In this document: positions 21,836 to 35,286 of the stretch, piece after piece
Layout: each line of letters starts with the position of its first letter
Numbering within the stretch: the stretch's first letter is position 1
NCBI GenBank assembly: GCA_949987565.1
Contig: OX465114.1
Coordinates: 186,001-250,000, forward strand
Length of the DNA: 64,000 nucleotides
From: Luidia sarsii
Lineage: Eukaryota > Echinodermata > Asteroidea > Paxillosida > Luidiidae
Reading direction: 5' to 3'
The notes under the pieces: generated by a model
Told to the model about the DNA's origin: nothing
The model's database searches: none
Seen by the model: only the letters and a program-made list of their open reading frames with translations
Position numbers and translations under genes: made by a program

Positions 21836-23079
21836 AACATGGAGACGAGCCTTCCCTAAATCCACTGACATTTTGGCACCGACTACGATGAGCGCATCCT
21901 GCCATCCATCTGCAACGAGGTCAGTGTCCAAGGTCAACTCACTAGTGGCCAGAATTGACCTCTTGGGTTTTGAGTGTGGCTATAAGCCAGGCACTCCATG
22001 CATGAAGTCAAGTCCCAACGTATTCAGTTACACAGTGTAGCTCTTCGTCTGTTTGGCAATAGTCTATCCTGCTTGCCAACGCGTTGAGTTTGTTCTTCGT
22101 CTATTTAGCAGTTAGTGCTTGCCCAACGCGTTGAGTTTGTTCTTCATCTATTTAGTAGTTAGTGCTTGCCCAACGCGTTGAGTTTGTTCTTCATCTACAT
22201 GTACATGTATTTAGCAGTTAGTGCTTGCCTAACGCGTTGAGTTTTTTCTTCATCTATTTAGCAGTTAGTGCTTGCCAAACGAGTTGAGTTTGTTCTTCAT
22301 CTAATTAGCAGTTAGTGCTTGCCCAACGCGTTGAGTTTGTTCTTCATCTATTTAGCAGTTAGTGCTTGCCTAACGCGTTGAGTTTTTTCTTCATCTATTT
22401 AGTGGTTAGTGCTTGCCCAACGCGTTGAGTTTGTTCTTCATCTATTTAGCAGTTAGTGCTTGCCCAATGCGTTGAGTTTGTTCTTCATCTATTTAGCAGT
22501 TAGTGCTTGCCCAATGCGTTGAGTTTGTTCTTCATCTATTTAGCAGTTAGTGCTTGCCTAACGCGTTGAGTTTTTTCTTCATCTATTCAGTAGTTAGTGC
22601 TTGCCCAACGCGTTGAGTTTGTTCTTCATCTATTTAGCAGTTAGTGCTTGCCCAACGCGTTGAGTTTGTTCTGCATCTATTTAGTAGTTAGTGCTTGCCC
22701 AACGCGTTGAGTTTGTTCTTCATCTATTTAGCAGTTAGTGCTTGCCTAAGGCGTTGAGTTTGTTCTTCATGTATTTAGCAGTTAGTGCTTGCCCAACGCG
22801 TTGAGTTTGTTCTTCATCTATTTAGCAGTTAGTGCTTGCCCAACGCGTTGAGTTTGTTCTTCATCTATTTAGCAGTTAGTGCTTGCCTAACGCGTTGAGT
22901 TTTTTCTTCATCTATTCAGTAGTTAGTGCTTGCCCAATGCGTTGAGTTTGTTCTTCATCTATTTAGCTGTTAGTGCTTGACCTTTACATGTGCAGTGCTT
23001 CTTCACGGCTATAATCGTGCAGGCAGAAAAGTGACTGTGCTTATTTTATCCCTGTTACCTCGCAGATCTTTTGACCGTG
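21836..23079. repeat. Block 17: alpha spacer, 19 units, T3 tail
   Basis: The insertion at 22196-22209 comes after three units instead of five. Its end resembles the end of an 809-bp block, so the block is alpha at left and beta1 at right. It has the same length as block 20 (1,244 bp) but a different composition, a coincidence of two separate exchanges. Confidence 0.9.
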
Positions 23080-24073
23080 AACATGGAGACGAGCCTTCCC
23101 TAAATCCACTGACATTTTGGCACCGACTACGATGAGCGCATCCTGCCATCCATCTGCAACGAGGTCAGTGTCCAAGGTCAACTCACTAGTGGCCAGAATT
23201 GACCTCTTGGGTTTTGAGTGTGGCTATAAGCCAGGCACTCCATGCATGAAGTCAAGTCCCAACGTATTCAGTTACACAGTGTAGCTCTTCGTCTGTTTGG
23301 CAATAGTCTATCCTGCTTGCCAACGCGTTGAGTTTGTTCTTCGTCTATTTAGCAGTTAGTGCTTGCCCAACGCGTTGAGTTTGTTCTTCATCTATTTAGT
23401 AGTTAGTGCTTGCCCAACGCGTTGAGTTTGTTCTTCATCTATTTAGCAGTTAGTGCTTGCCCAATGCGTTGAGTTTGTTCTTCATCTATTTAGCAGTTAG
23501 TGCTTGCCTAACGCGTTGAGTTTTTTCTTCATCTATTCAGTAGTTAGTGCTTGCCCAACACGTTGAGTTTGTTCTTCATCTATTTAGCAGTTATTGCTTG
23601 CCCAACGCGTTGAGTTTGTTCTGCATCTATTTAGTAGTTAGTGCTTGCCCAACGCGTTGAGTTTGTTCTTCATCTATTTAGCAGTTAGTGCTTGCCTAAG
23701 GCGTTGAGTTTGTTCTTCATGTATTTAGCAGTTAGTGCTTGCCCAACGCGTTGAGTTTGTTCTTCGTCTATTTAGTAGTAAGTGCTTGCCCAATGCGTTG
23801 AGTTTGTTCTTCATCTATTTAGCAGTTAGTGCTTGCCCAATGCGTGGAGTTTGTTCTTCATCTATTTAGTAGTTAGTGCTTGCCCAACGCGTTGAGTTTG
23901 TTCTTCATCTATTTAGCAGTTAGTGCTTGCCCAATGCGTTGAGTTTGTTCTTTGTCTATTTAGCTGTTTATAGACCTTTACATGTGCAGTGCTTCTTCAC
24001 GGCTATAATCTTGCAGGCAGAAAAGTGACTGTGCTTATTTTATCCCTGTTACCTCGCAGATCTTTTGACCGTG
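23080..24073. repeat. Block 18: alpha spacer on a beta-type tract, 14 units, T2 tail (994 bp)
   Basis: An alpha spacer without the usual palindromic insertion: after three units the tract switches to the right half of a beta1 block (CAGTTATTGC, GTTCTGCATC, CTAAGGCG). Identical in layout to block 21, its partner in the 3,047-bp duplication. Confidence 0.91.
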
Positions 24074-24882
24074 AACATGGAGACGTGCCTTCCCTAAATC
24101 CACTGACATTTTGGCACCGACTACGATGAGCGCATCCTGCCATCTATCTGCAACGAGGTCAGTGTCCAAGGTCAACTCACTAGTGGCCAGAATTGACCTC
24201 TTGGGTTTTGAGTGTGGCTATAAGCCAGGCACTCCATGCATGAAGTCAAGTCCCAACGTATTCAGTTACACAGGGTAGCTCTTCGTCTATTTGGCAATTG
24301 TCTATCCTGCTTGCCAACGCGTTGAGTTTGTTCTTCGTCTATTTAGCAGTTAGTGCTTGCCTAACGCGTTGAGTTTGTTCTTCATCTATTTAGTATTTAG
24401 TGCTTGCCCAACGTGTTGAGTTTGTTCTTCATCTATTTAGCAGTTAGTGCTTGCCTAACGCGTTGAGTTTGTTCTTCATTTATTTAGCAGTTAGTGCTTG
24501 CCCAACGCGTTGAGTTTGTTCTTCATCTATTTAGTAGTTAGTGCTTGCCTAACGCGTTGAGTTCGTTCTTCATCTATTTAGTATTTATTGCTTGCCCAAC
24601 GCGTTGAGTTTGTTCTTCATCTATTTAGCAGTTAGTGCTTGCCCAACGCGTTGAGTTTGTTCTTCATCTATTTAGCAGTTAGTGCTTGCCTAACGCGTTG
24701 AGTTTTTTCTTCATCTATTCAGTAGTTAGTGCTTGCCCAATGCGTTGAGTTTGTTCTTCATCTATTTAGCTGTTAGTGCTTGACCTTTACATGTGCAGTG
24801 CTTCTTCACGGCTATAATCGTGCAGGCAGAAAAGTGACTGTGCTTATTTTATCCCTGTTACCTCGCAGATCTTTTGACCGTG
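24074..24882. repeat. Block 19: beta1 spacer, 10 units, T3 tail (809 bp)
   Basis: Same layout as blocks 10, 13, 22, 36 and 45, including CATTTATTTAG near 24477. Duplicated 3,047 bp downstream as block 22. Confidence 0.92.
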
Positions 24883-26126
24883 AACATGGAGACGAGCCTT
24901 CCCTAAATCCACTGACATTTTGGCACCGACTACGATGAGCGCATCCTGCCATCCATCTGCAACGAGGTCAGTGTCCAAGGTCAACTCACTAGTGGCCAGA
25001 ATTGACCTCTTGGGTTTTGAGTGTGGCTATAAGCCAGGCACTCCATGCATGAAGTCAAGTCCCAACGTATTCAGTTACACAGTGTAGCTCTTCGTCTGTT
25101 TGGCAATAGTCTATCCTGCTTGCCAACGCGTTGAGTTTGTTCTTCGTCTATTTAGCAGTTAGTGCTTGCCCAACGCGTTGAGTTTGTTCTTCATCTATTT
25201 AGTAGTTAGTGCTTGCCCAACGCGTTGAGTTTGTTCTTCATCTATTTAGCAGTTAGTGCTTGCCTAACGCGTTGAGTTTGTTCTTCATCTATTTAGTAGT
25301 TAGTGCTTGCCCAACGCGTTGAGTTTGTTCTTCATCTACATGTACATGTATTTAGCAGTTAGTGCTTGCCTAACGCGTTGAGTTTTTTCTTCATCTATTT
25401 AGCAGTTAGTGCTTGCCTAACGAGTTGAGTTTGTTCTTCATCTAATTAGCAGTTAGTGCTTGCCCAACGCGTTGAGTTTGTTCTTCATCTATTTAGCAGT
25501 TAGTGCTTGCCTAACGCGTTGAGTTTTTTCTTCATCTATTTAGTGGTTAGTGCTTGCCCAACGCGTTGAGTTTGTTCTTCATCTATTTAGCAGTTAGTGC
25601 TTGCCCAATGCGTTGAGTTTGTTCTTCATCTATTTAGCAGTTAGTGCTTGCCCAATGCGTTGAGTTTGTTCTTCATCTATTTAGCAGTTAGTGCTTGCCT
25701 AACGCGTTGAGTTTTTTCTTCATCTATTCAGTAGTTAGTGCTTGCCCAACGCGTTGAGTTTGTTCTTCATCTATTTAGCAGTTAGTGCTTGCCCAACGCG
25801 TTGAGTTTGTTCTGCATCTATTTAGTAGTTAGTGCTTGCCCAACGCGTTGAGTTTGTTCTTCATCTATTTAGCAGTTAGTGCTTGCCTAAGGCGTTGAGT
25901 TTGTTCTTCATGTATTTAGCAGTTAGTGCTTGCCCAACGCGTTGAGTTTGTTCTTCGTCTATTTAGTAGTAAGTGCTTGCCCAATGCGTTGAGTTTGTTC
26001 TTCATCTATTTAGCTGTTAGTGCTTGACCTTTACATGTGCAGTGCTTCTTCACGGCTATAATCGTGCAGGCAGAAAAGTGACTGTGCTTATTTTATCCCT
26101 GTTACCTCGCAGATCTTTTGACCGTG
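24883..26126. repeat. Block 20: alpha spacer, 19 units, T3 tail
   Basis: Normal alpha left part with the insertion at 25337-25350. The right end switches after TAGTAGTAAG to the T3 tail (near 26010), where block 23 continues with TTAGCAG. This switch is the seam of the 3,047-bp tandem duplication. Confidence 0.9.
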
Positions 26127-27120
26127 AACATGGAGACGAGCCTTCCCTAAATCCACTGACATTTTGGCACCGACTACGATGAGCGCATCCTGCCATCCAT
26201 CTGCAACGAGGTCAGTGTCCAAGGTCAACTCACTAGTGGCCAGAATTGACCTCTTGGGTTTTGAGTGTGGCTATAAGCCAGGCACTCCATGCATGAAGTC
26301 AAGTCCCAACGTATTCAGTTACACAGTGTAGCTCTTCGTCTGTTTGGCAATAGTCTATCCTGCTTGCCAACGCGTTGAGTTTGTTCTTCGTCTATTTAGC
26401 AGTTAGTGCTTGCCCAACGCGTTGAGTTTGTTCTTCATCTATTTAGTAGTTAGTGCTTGCCCAACGCGTTGAGTTTGTTCTTCATCTATTTAGCAGTTAG
26501 TGCTTGCCCAATGCGTTGAGTTTGTTCTTCATCTATTTAGCAGTTAGTGCTTGCCTAACGCGTTGAGTTTTTTCTTCATCTATTCAGTAGTTAGTGCTTG
26601 CCCAACACGTTGAGTTTGTTCTTCATCTATTTAGCAGTTATTGCTTGCCCAACGCGTTGAGTTTGTTCTGCATCTATTTAGTAGTTAGTGCTTGCCCAAC
26701 GCGTTGAGTTTGTTCTTCATCTATTTAGCAGTTAGTGCTTGCCTAAGGCGTTGAGTTTGTTCTTCATGTATTTAGCAGTTAGTGCTTGCCCAACGCGTTG
26801 AGTTTGTTCTTCGTCTATTTAGTAGTAAGTGCTTGCCCAATGCGTTGAGTTTGTTCTTCATCTATTTAGCAGTTAGTGCTTGCCCAATGCGTGGAGTTTG
26901 TTCTTCATCTATTTAGTAGTTAGTGCTTGCCCAACGCGTTGAGTTTGTTCTTCATCTATTTAGCAGTTAGTGCTTGCCCAATGCGTTGAGTTTGTTCTTT
27001 GTCTATTTAGCTGTTTATAGACCTTTACATGTGCAGTGCTTCTTCACGGCTATAATCTTGCAGGCAGAAAAGTGACTGTGCTTATTTTATCCCTGTTACC
27101 TCGCAGATCTTTTGACCGTG
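26127..27120. repeat. Block 21: alpha spacer on a beta-type tract, 14 units, T2 tail (994 bp)
   Basis: Second copy of block 18. It lacks the palindromic insertion and carries CAGTTATTGC near 26637. Confidence 0.91.
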
Positions 27121-27929
27121 AACATGGAGACGTGCCTTCCCTAAATCCACTGACATTTTGGCACCGACTACGATGAGCGCATCCTGCCATCTATCTGCAA
27201 CGAGGTCAGTGTCCAAGGTCAACTCACTAGTGGCCAGAATTGACCTCTTGGGTTTTGAGTGTGGCTATAAGCCAGGCACTCCATGCATGAAGTCAAGTCC
27301 CAACGTATTCAGTTACACAGGGTAGCTCTTCGTCTATTTGGCAATTGTCTATCCTGCTTGCCAACGCGTTGAGTTTGTTCTTCGTCTATTTAGCAGTTAG
27401 TGCTTGCCTAACGCGTTGAGTTTGTTCTTCATCTATTTAGTATTTAGTGCTTGCCCAACGTGTTGAGTTTGTTCTTCATCTATTTAGCAGTTAGTGCTTG
27501 CCTAACGCGTTGAGTTTGTTCTTCATTTATTTAGCAGTTAGTGCTTGCCCAACGCGTTGAGTTTGTTCTTCATCTATTTAGTAGTTAGTGCTTGCCTAAC
27601 GCGTTGAGTTCGTTCTTCATCTATTTAGTATTTATTGCTTGCCCAACGCGTTGAGTTTGTTCTTCATCTATTTAGCAGTTAGTGCTTGCCCAACGCGTTG
27701 AGTTTGTTCTTCATCTATTTAGCAGTTAGTGCTTGCCTAACGCGTTGAGTTTTTTCTTCATCTATTCAGTAGTTAGTGCTTGCCCAATGCGTTGAGTTTG
27801 TTCTTCATCTATTTAGCTGTTAGTGCTTGACCTTTACATGTGCAGTGCTTCTTCACGGCTATAATCGTGCAGGCAGAAAAGTGACTGTGCTTATTTTATC
27901 CCTGTTACCTCGCAGATCTTTTGACCGTG
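27121..27929. repeat. Block 22: beta1 spacer, 10 units, T3 tail (809 bp)
   Basis: Second copy of block 19. It also pairs with block 36 at the 20,133-bp offset. Confidence 0.92.
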
Positions 27930-29452
27930 AACATGGAGACGAGCCTTCCCTAAATCCACTGACATTTTGGCACCGACTACGATGAGCGCATCCTGCCATC
28001 CATCTGCAACGAGGTCAGTGTCCAAGGTCAACTCACTAGTGGCCAGAATTGACCTCTTGGGTTTTGAGTGTGGCTATAAGCCAGGCACTCCATGCATGAA
28101 GTCAAGTCCCAACGTATTCAGTTACACAGTGTAGCTCTTCGTCTGTTTGGCAATAGTCTATCCTGCTTGCCAACGCGTTGAGTTTGTTCTTCGTCTATTT
28201 AGCAGTTAGTGCTTGCCCAACGCGTTGAGTTTGTTCTTCATCTATTTAGTAGTTAGTGCTTGCCCAACGCGTTGAGTTTGTTCTTCATCTATTTAGCAGT
28301 TAGTGCTTGCCTAACGCGTTGAGTTTGTTCTTCATCTATTTAGTAGTTAGTGCTTGCCCAACGCGTTGAGTTTGTTCTTCATCTACATGTACATGTATTT
28401 AGCAGTTAGTGCTTGCCTAACGCGTTGAGTTTTTTCTTCATCTATTTAGCAGTTAGTGCTTGCCTAACGAGTTGAGTTTGTTCTTCATCTAATTAGCAGT
28501 TAGTGCTTGCCCAACGCGTTGAGTTTGTTCTTCATCTATTTAGCAGTTAGTGCTTGCCTAACGCGTTGAGTTTTTTCTTCATCTATTTAGTGGTTAGTGC
28601 TTGCCCAACGCGTTGAGTTTGTTCTTCATCTATTTAGCAGTTAGTGCTTGCCCAATGCGTTGAGTTTGTTCTTCATCTATTTAGCAGTTAGTGCTTGCCC
28701 AATGCGTTGAGTTTGTTCTTCATCTATTTAGCAGTTAGTGCTTGCCTAACGCGTTGAGTTTTTTCTTCATCTATTCAGTAGTTAGTGCTTGCCCAACGCG
28801 TTGAGTTTGTTCTTCATCTATTTAGCAGTTAGTGCTTGCCCAACGCGTTGAGTTTGTTCTGCATCTATTTAGTAGTTAGTGCTTGCCCAACGCGTTGAGT
28901 TTGTTCTTCATCTATTTAGCAGTTAGTGCTTGCCTAAGGCGTTGAGTTTGTTCTTCATGTATTTAGCAGTTAGTGCTTGCCCAACGCGTTGAGTTTGTTC
29001 TTCGTCTATTTAGTAGTAAGTGCTTGCCCAATGCGTTGAGTTTGTTCTTCATCTATTTAGCAGTTAGTGCTTGCCCAACGCGTTGAGTTTGTTCTTCGTC
29101 TATTTAGTAGTAAGTGCTTGCCCAATGCGTGGAGTTTGTTCTTCATCTATTTAGCAGTTAGTGCTTGCCCAACGCGTTGAGTTTGTTCTTCATCTATTTA
29201 GCAGTTAGTGCTTGCCCAATGCGTGGAGTTTGTTCTTCATCTATTTAGTAGTTAGTGCTTGCCCAACGCGTTGAGTTTGTTCTTCATCTATTTAGCAGTT
29301 AGTGCTTGCCCAATGCGTTGAGTTTGTTCTTTGTCTATTTAGCTGTTTATAGACCTTTACATGTGCAGTGCTTCTTCACGGCTATAATCTTGCAGGCAGA
29401 AAAGTGACTGTGCTTATTTTATCCCTGTTACCTCGCAGATCTTTTGACCGTG
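27930..29452. repeat. Block 23: alpha spacer, 25 units, T2 tail (1,523 bp)
   Basis: Full-length alpha block with the insertion at 28384-28397. Blocks 37 and 46 have the same length and layout, at offsets 20,133 and 34,188. Confidence 0.92.
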
Positions 29453-31290
29453 AACATGGAGACGTGCCTTCCCTAAATCCACTGACATTTTGGCACCGAC
29501 TACGATGAGCGCATCCTGCCATCTATCTGCAACGAGGTCAGTGTCCAAGGTCAACTCACTAGTGGCCAGAATTGACCTCTTGGGTTTTGAGTGTGGCTAT
29601 AAGCCAGGCACTCCATGCATGAAGTCAAGTCCCAACGTATTCAGTTACACAGGGTAGCTCTTCGTCTATTTGGCAATTGTCTATCCTGCTTAACAACGCG
29701 TTGAGTTTGTTCTTCGTCTATTTAGCAGTTAGTGCTTGCCTAACGCGTTGAGTTTGTTCTTCATCTATTTAGTATTTAGTGCTTGCCCAACGTGTTGAGT
29801 TTGTTCTTCATCTATTTAGCAGTTAGTGCTTGCCTAACGCGTTGAGTTTGTTCTTCATCTATTTAGCAGTTAGTGCTTGCCCAACGCGTTGAGTTTGTTA
29901 TTCATCTATTTAGTAGTTAGTGCTTGCCTAACGCGTTGAGTTCGTTCTTCATCTATTTAGTATTTATTGCTTGCCCAACGCGTTGAGTTTGTTCTTCATC
30001 TATTTAGCAGTTAGTGCTTGCCCAATGCGTTGAGTTTGTTCTTCATCTATGTAGCAGTTAGTGCTTGCCCAACGCGTTGAGTTTGTTCTTCATCTATTTA
30101 GCAGTTAGTGCTTGCCCAATGCGTTGAGTTTGTTCTTCATCTATTTAGCAGTTAGTGCTTGCCTAAGGCGTTGAGTTTGTTCTTCATGTATTTAGCAGTT
30201 AGTGCTTGCCCAACGCGTTGAGTTTGTTCTTCATCTATTTCTGTTAGTGCTTGCCTAACGCGTTGAGTTTTTTCTTCATCTATTTAGTAGTTAGTGCTTG
30301 CCCAATGCCTTGAGTTTGTTCTTCATCTATTTAGCTGTTAGTGCTTGCCCAATGCGTTGAGTTTGTTCTTCATCTATTTAGTAGTTAGTGCTTGCCCAAC
30401 GCGTTGAGTTTGTTCTTCGTCTATTTAGCAGTTAGTGCTTGCCTAACGCGTTGAGTTTGTTCTTCATCTATTTAGCAGTTAGTGCTTGCCCAACGCGTTG
30501 AGTTTGTTCTTCATCTATTTAGTAGATAGTGCTTGCCCAACGCGTTGAGTTTGTTCTTCATCTAATTAGCAGTTAGTGCTTGCCTAACGCGTTGAGTTTG
30601 TTCTTCATCTATTTAGTAGTTAGTGCTTGCCCAACGCGTTGAGTTTGTTCTTCATCTATTTAGCAGTTAGTGCTTGCCCAATGCGTTGAGTTTGTTCTTC
30701 ATCTATTTAGCAGTTAGTGCTTGCCTTACGCGTTGAGTTTTTTCTTCATCTATTCAGTAGTTAGTGCTTGCCCAACACGTTGAGTTTGTTCTTCATCTAT
30801 TTAGCAGTTAGTGCTTGCCCAACGCGTTGAGTTTGTTCTGCATCTATTTAGTAGTTAGTGCTTGCCCAACGCGTTGAGTTTGTTCTTCATCTATTTAGCA
30901 GTTAGTGCTTGCCTAAGGCGTTGAGTTTGTTCTTCATGTATTTAGCAGTTAGTGCTTGCCCAACGCGTTGAGTTTGTTCTTCGTCTATTTAGTAGTAAGT
31001 GCTTGCCCAATGCATTGAGTTTGTTCTTCATCTATTTAGCAGTTAGTGCTTGCCCAATGCGTGGAGTTTGTTCTTCATCTATTTAGTAGTTAGTGCTTGC
31101 CCAACGCGTTGAGTTTGTTCTTCATCTATTTAGCAGTTAGTGCTTGCCCAATGCGTTGAGTTTGTTCTTTGTCTATTTAGCTGTTTATAGACCTTTACAT
31201 GTGCAGTGCTTCTTCACGGCTATAATCTTGCAGGCAGAAAAGTGACTGTGCTTATTTTATCCCTGTTACCTCGCAGATCTTTTGACCGTG
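29453..31290. repeat. Block 24: beta2 spacer, 32 units, T2 tail
   Basis: Same as block 15 less one unit near its end (a single ATGCGTGGAG unit where block 15 has two). The 45-bp unit is near 30236. Its left part pairs with block 38. Confidence 0.92.
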
Positions 31291-32237
31291 AACATGGAGA
31301 CGTGCCTTCCCTAAATCCACTGACATTTTGGCACCGACTACGATGAGCGCATCCTGCCATCTATCTGCAACGAGGTCAGTGTCCAAGGTCAACTCACTAG
31401 TGGCCAGAATTGACCTCTTGGGTTTTGAGTGTGGCTATAAGCCAGGCACTCCATGCATGAAGTCAAGTGCCAACGTATTCAGTTACACAGGGTAGCTCTT
31501 CGTCTATTTGGCAATTGTCTATCCTGCTTGCCAACGCGTTGAGTTTGTTCTTCGTCTATTTAGCAGTTAGTGCTTGCCTAACGCGTTGAGTTTGTTCTTC
31601 ATCTATTTAGTATTTAGTGCTTGCCCAACGTGTTGAGTTTGTTCTTCATCTATTTAGCAGTTAGTGCTTGCCTAACGCGTTGAGTTTGTTCTTCATCTAT
31701 TTAGCAGTTAGTGCTTGCCCAACGCGTTGAGTTTGTTCTTCATCTATTTAGTAGTTAGTGCTTGCCTAACGCGTTGAGTTCGTTCTTCATCTATTTAGTA
31801 TTTATTGCTTGCCCAACGCGTTGAGTTTGTTCTTCATCTATTTAGCAGTTAGTGCTTGCCCAACGCGTTGAGTTTGTTCTTCATCTATTTAGCAGTTAGT
31901 GCTTGCCTAACGCGTTGAGTTTTTTCTTCATCTATTCAGTAGTTAGTGCTTGCCCAATGCGTTGAGTTTGTTCTTCATCTATTTAGCTGTTAGTGCTTGC
32001 CCAATGCGTTGAGTTTGTTCTTCATCTATTTAGTAGTTAGTGCTTGCCCAACGCGTTGAGTTTGTTATTCATCTATTTAGCAGTTAGTGCTTGCCCAACG
32101 CGTTGAGTTTGTTCTTCGTCTATTTAGCAGTTTATAGACCTTTACATGTGCAGTGCTTCTTCACGGCTATAATCTTGCAGGCAGAAAAGTGACTGTGCTT
32201 ATTTTATCCCTGTTACCTCGCAGATCTTTTGACCGTG
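31291..32237. repeat. Block 25: beta1 spacer, 13 units, T1 tail (947 bp)
   Basis: Copy of block 16 with a private AAGTGCCAACG in the spacer near 31468. Ends the triplet of blocks 23-25. Confidence 0.92.
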
Positions 32238-33575
32238 AACATGGAGACGAGCCTTCCCTAAATCCACTGACATTTTGGCACCGACTACGATGAGCGCATC
32301 CTGCCATCCATCTGCAACGAGGTCAGTGTCCAAGGTCAACTCACTAGTGGCCAGAATTGACCTCTTGGGTTTTGAGTGTGGCTATAAGCCAGGCACTCCA
32401 TGCATGAAGTCAAGTCCCAACGTATTCAGTTACACAGTGTAGCTCTTCGTCTGTTTGGCAATAGTCTATCCTGCTTGCCAACGCGTTGAGTTTGTTCTTC
32501 GTCTATTTAGCAGTTAGTGCTTGCCCAACGCGTTGAGTTTGTTCTTCATCTATTTAGTAGTTAGTGCTTGCCCAACGCGTTGAGTTTGTTCTTCATCTAT
32601 TTAGCAGTTAGTGCTTGCCTAACGCGTTGAGTTTGTTCTTCATCTATTTAGTAGTTAGTGCTTGCCCAACGCGTTGAGTTTGTTCTTCATCTACATGTAC
32701 ATGTATTTAGCAGTTAGTGCTTGCCTAACGCGTTGAGTTTTTTCTTCATCTATTTAGCAGTTAGTGCTTGCCTAACGAGTTGAGTTTGTTCTTCATCTAA
32801 TTAGCAGTTAGTGCTTGCCCAACGCGTTGAGTTTGTTCTTCATCTATTTAGCAGTTAGTGCTTGCCTAACGCGTTGAGTTTTTTCTTCATCTATTTAGTG
32901 GTTAGTGCTTGCCCAACGCGTTGAGTTTGTTCTTCATCTATTTAGCAGTTAGTGCTTGCCCAATGCGTTGAGTTTGTTCTTCATCTATTTAGCAGTTAGT
33001 GCTTGCCCAATGCGTTGAGTTTGTTCTTCATCTATTTAGCAGTTAGTGCTTGCCTAACGCGTTGAGTTTTTTCTTCATCTATTCAGTAGTTAGTGCTTGC
33101 CCAACGCGTTGAGTTTGTTCTTCATCTATTTAGCAGTTAGTGCTTGCCCAACGCGTTGAGTTTGTTCTGCATCTATTTAGTAGTTAGTGCTTGCCCAACG
33201 CGTTGAGTTTGTTCTTCATCTATTTAGCAGTTAGTGCTTGCCTAAGGCGTTGAGTTTGTTCTTCATGTATTTAGCAGTTAGTGCTTGCCCAACGCGTTGA
33301 GTTTGTTCTTCATCTATTTAGCAGTTAGTGCTTGCCCAACGCGTTGAGTTTGTTCTTCATCTATTTAGCAGTTAGTGCTTGCCTAACGCGTTGAGTTTTT
33401 TCTTCATCTATTCAGTAGTTAGTGCTTGCCCAATGCGTTGAGTTTGTTCTTCATCTATTTAGCTGTTAGTGCTTGACCTTTACATGTGCAGTGCTTCTTC
33501 ACGGCTATAATCGTGCAGGCAGAAAAGTGACTGTGCTTATTTTATTCCTGTTACCTCGCAGATCTTTTGACCGTG
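32238..33575. repeat. Block 26: alpha spacer, 21 units, T3 tail
   Basis: The insertion is at 32692-32705. The right end is of the 809-bp type, as in block 17, but two more units remain on the left. The spacer that follows has a private TTTATTCCTG near 33543. Confidence 0.91.
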
Positions 33576-35286
33576 AACATGGAGACGAGCCTTCCCTAAA
33601 TCCACTGACATTTTGGCACCGACTACGATGAGCGCATCCTGCCATCCATCTGCAACGAGGTCAGTGTCCAAGGTCAACTCACTAGTGGCCAGAATTGACC
33701 TCTTGGGTTTTGAGTGTGGCTATAAGCCAGGCACTCCATGCATGAAGTCAAGTCCCAACGTATTCAGTTACACAGTGTAGCTCTTCGTCTGTTTGGCAAT
33801 AGTCTATCCTGCTTGCCAACGCGTTGAGTTTGTTCTTCGTCTATTTAGCAGTTAGTGCTTGCCCAACGCGTTGAGTTTGTTCTTCATCTATTTAGTAGTT
33901 AGTGCTTGCCCAACGCGTTGAGTTTGTTCTTCATCTATTTAGCAGTTAGTGCTTGCCTAACGCGTTGAGTTTGTTCTTCATCTATTTAGTAGTTAGTGCT
34001 TGCCCAACGCGTTGAGTTTGTTCTTCATCTACATGTACATGTATTTAGCAGTTAGTGCTTGCCTAACGCGTTGAGTTTTTTCTTCATCTATTTAGCAGTT
34101 AGTGCTTGCCTAACGAGTTGAGTTTGTTCTTCATCTAATTAGCAGTTAGTGCTTGCCCAACGCGTTGAGTTTGTTCTTCATCTATTTAGCAGTTAGTGCT
34201 TGCCTAACGCGTTGAGTTTTTTCTTCATCTATTTAGTGGTTAGTGCTTGCCCAACGCGTTGAGTTTGTTCTTCATCTATTTAGCAGTTAGTGCTTGCCCA
34301 ATGCGTTGAGTTTGTTCTTCATCTATTTAGCAGTTAGTGCTTGCCCAATGCGTTGAGTTTGTTCTTCATCTATTTAGCAGTTAGTGCTTGCCTAACGCGT
34401 TGAGTTTTTTCTTCATCTATTCAGTAGTTAGTGCTTGCCCAACGCGTTGAGTTTGTTCTTCATCTATTTAGCAGTTAGTGCTTGCCCAACGCGTTGAGTT
34501 TGTTCTGCATCTATTTAGTAGTTAGTGCTTGCCCAACGCGTTGAGTTTGTTCTTCATCTATTTAGCAGTTAGTGCTTGCCTAAGGCGTTGAGTTTGTTCT
34601 TCATGTATTTAGCAGTTAGTGCTTGCCCAACGCGTTGAGTTTGTTCTTCGTCTATTTAGTAGTAAGTGCTTGCCCAATGCGTTGAGTTTGTTCTTCATCT
34701 ATTTAGCAGTTAGTGCTTGCCCAACGCGTTGAGTTTGTTCTTCGTCTATTTAGTAGTAAGTGCTTGCCCAATGCGTTGAGTTTGTTCTTCATGTTTTTAG
34801 CAGTTAGTGCTTGCCCAATGCGTTGAGTTTGTTCTTCATGTTTTTAGCAGTAAGTGCTTGCCCAATGCGTGGAGTTTGTTCTTCATCTATTTAGCAGTTA
34901 GTGCTTGCCCAACGCGTTGAGTTTGTTCTTCATGTTTTTAGCAGTAAGTGCTTGCCCAATGCGTGGAGTTTGTTCTTCATCTATTTAGCAGTTAGTGCTT
35001 GCCCAACGCGTTGAGTTTGTTCTTCATCTATTTAGCAGTTAGTGCTTGCCCAATGCGTGGAGTTTGTTCTTCATCTATTTAGTAGTTAGTGCTTGCCCAA
35101 CGCGTTGAGTTTGTTCTTCATCTATTTAGCAGTTAGTGCTTGCCCAATGCGTTGAGTTTGTTCTTTGTCTATTTAGCTGTTTATAGACCTTTACATGTGC
35201 AGTGCTTCTTCACGGCTATAATCTTGCAGGCAGAAAAGTGACTGTGCTTATTTTATCCCTGTTACCTCGCAGATCTTTTGACCGTG
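33576..35286. repeat. Block 27: alpha spacer, 29 units, T2 tail
   Basis: The insertion is at 34030-34043. Near its end lie three CATGTTTTTAG units (34790, 34837, 34931) interleaved with ATGCGTGGAG units, a local expansion that is copied into block 30 by the 4,120-bp duplication. Confidence 0.91.

Larger units (their letters stand above)
22925..29059. repeat. 3,047-bp tandem duplication
   Basis: Bases about 22925-26012 and 25972-29059 match at offset 3,047. Both copies contain the block series 994, 809 bp and the start of an alpha block, and both carry CAGTTATTGCTTG (near 23590 and 26637). Upstream the match fails at TAGTTAG against TAGTAAG; downstream it fails where one copy ends in the T3 tail and the other continues with TTAGCAG. 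The overlap of the edges again lies in a 47-mer. Confidence 0.85.
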
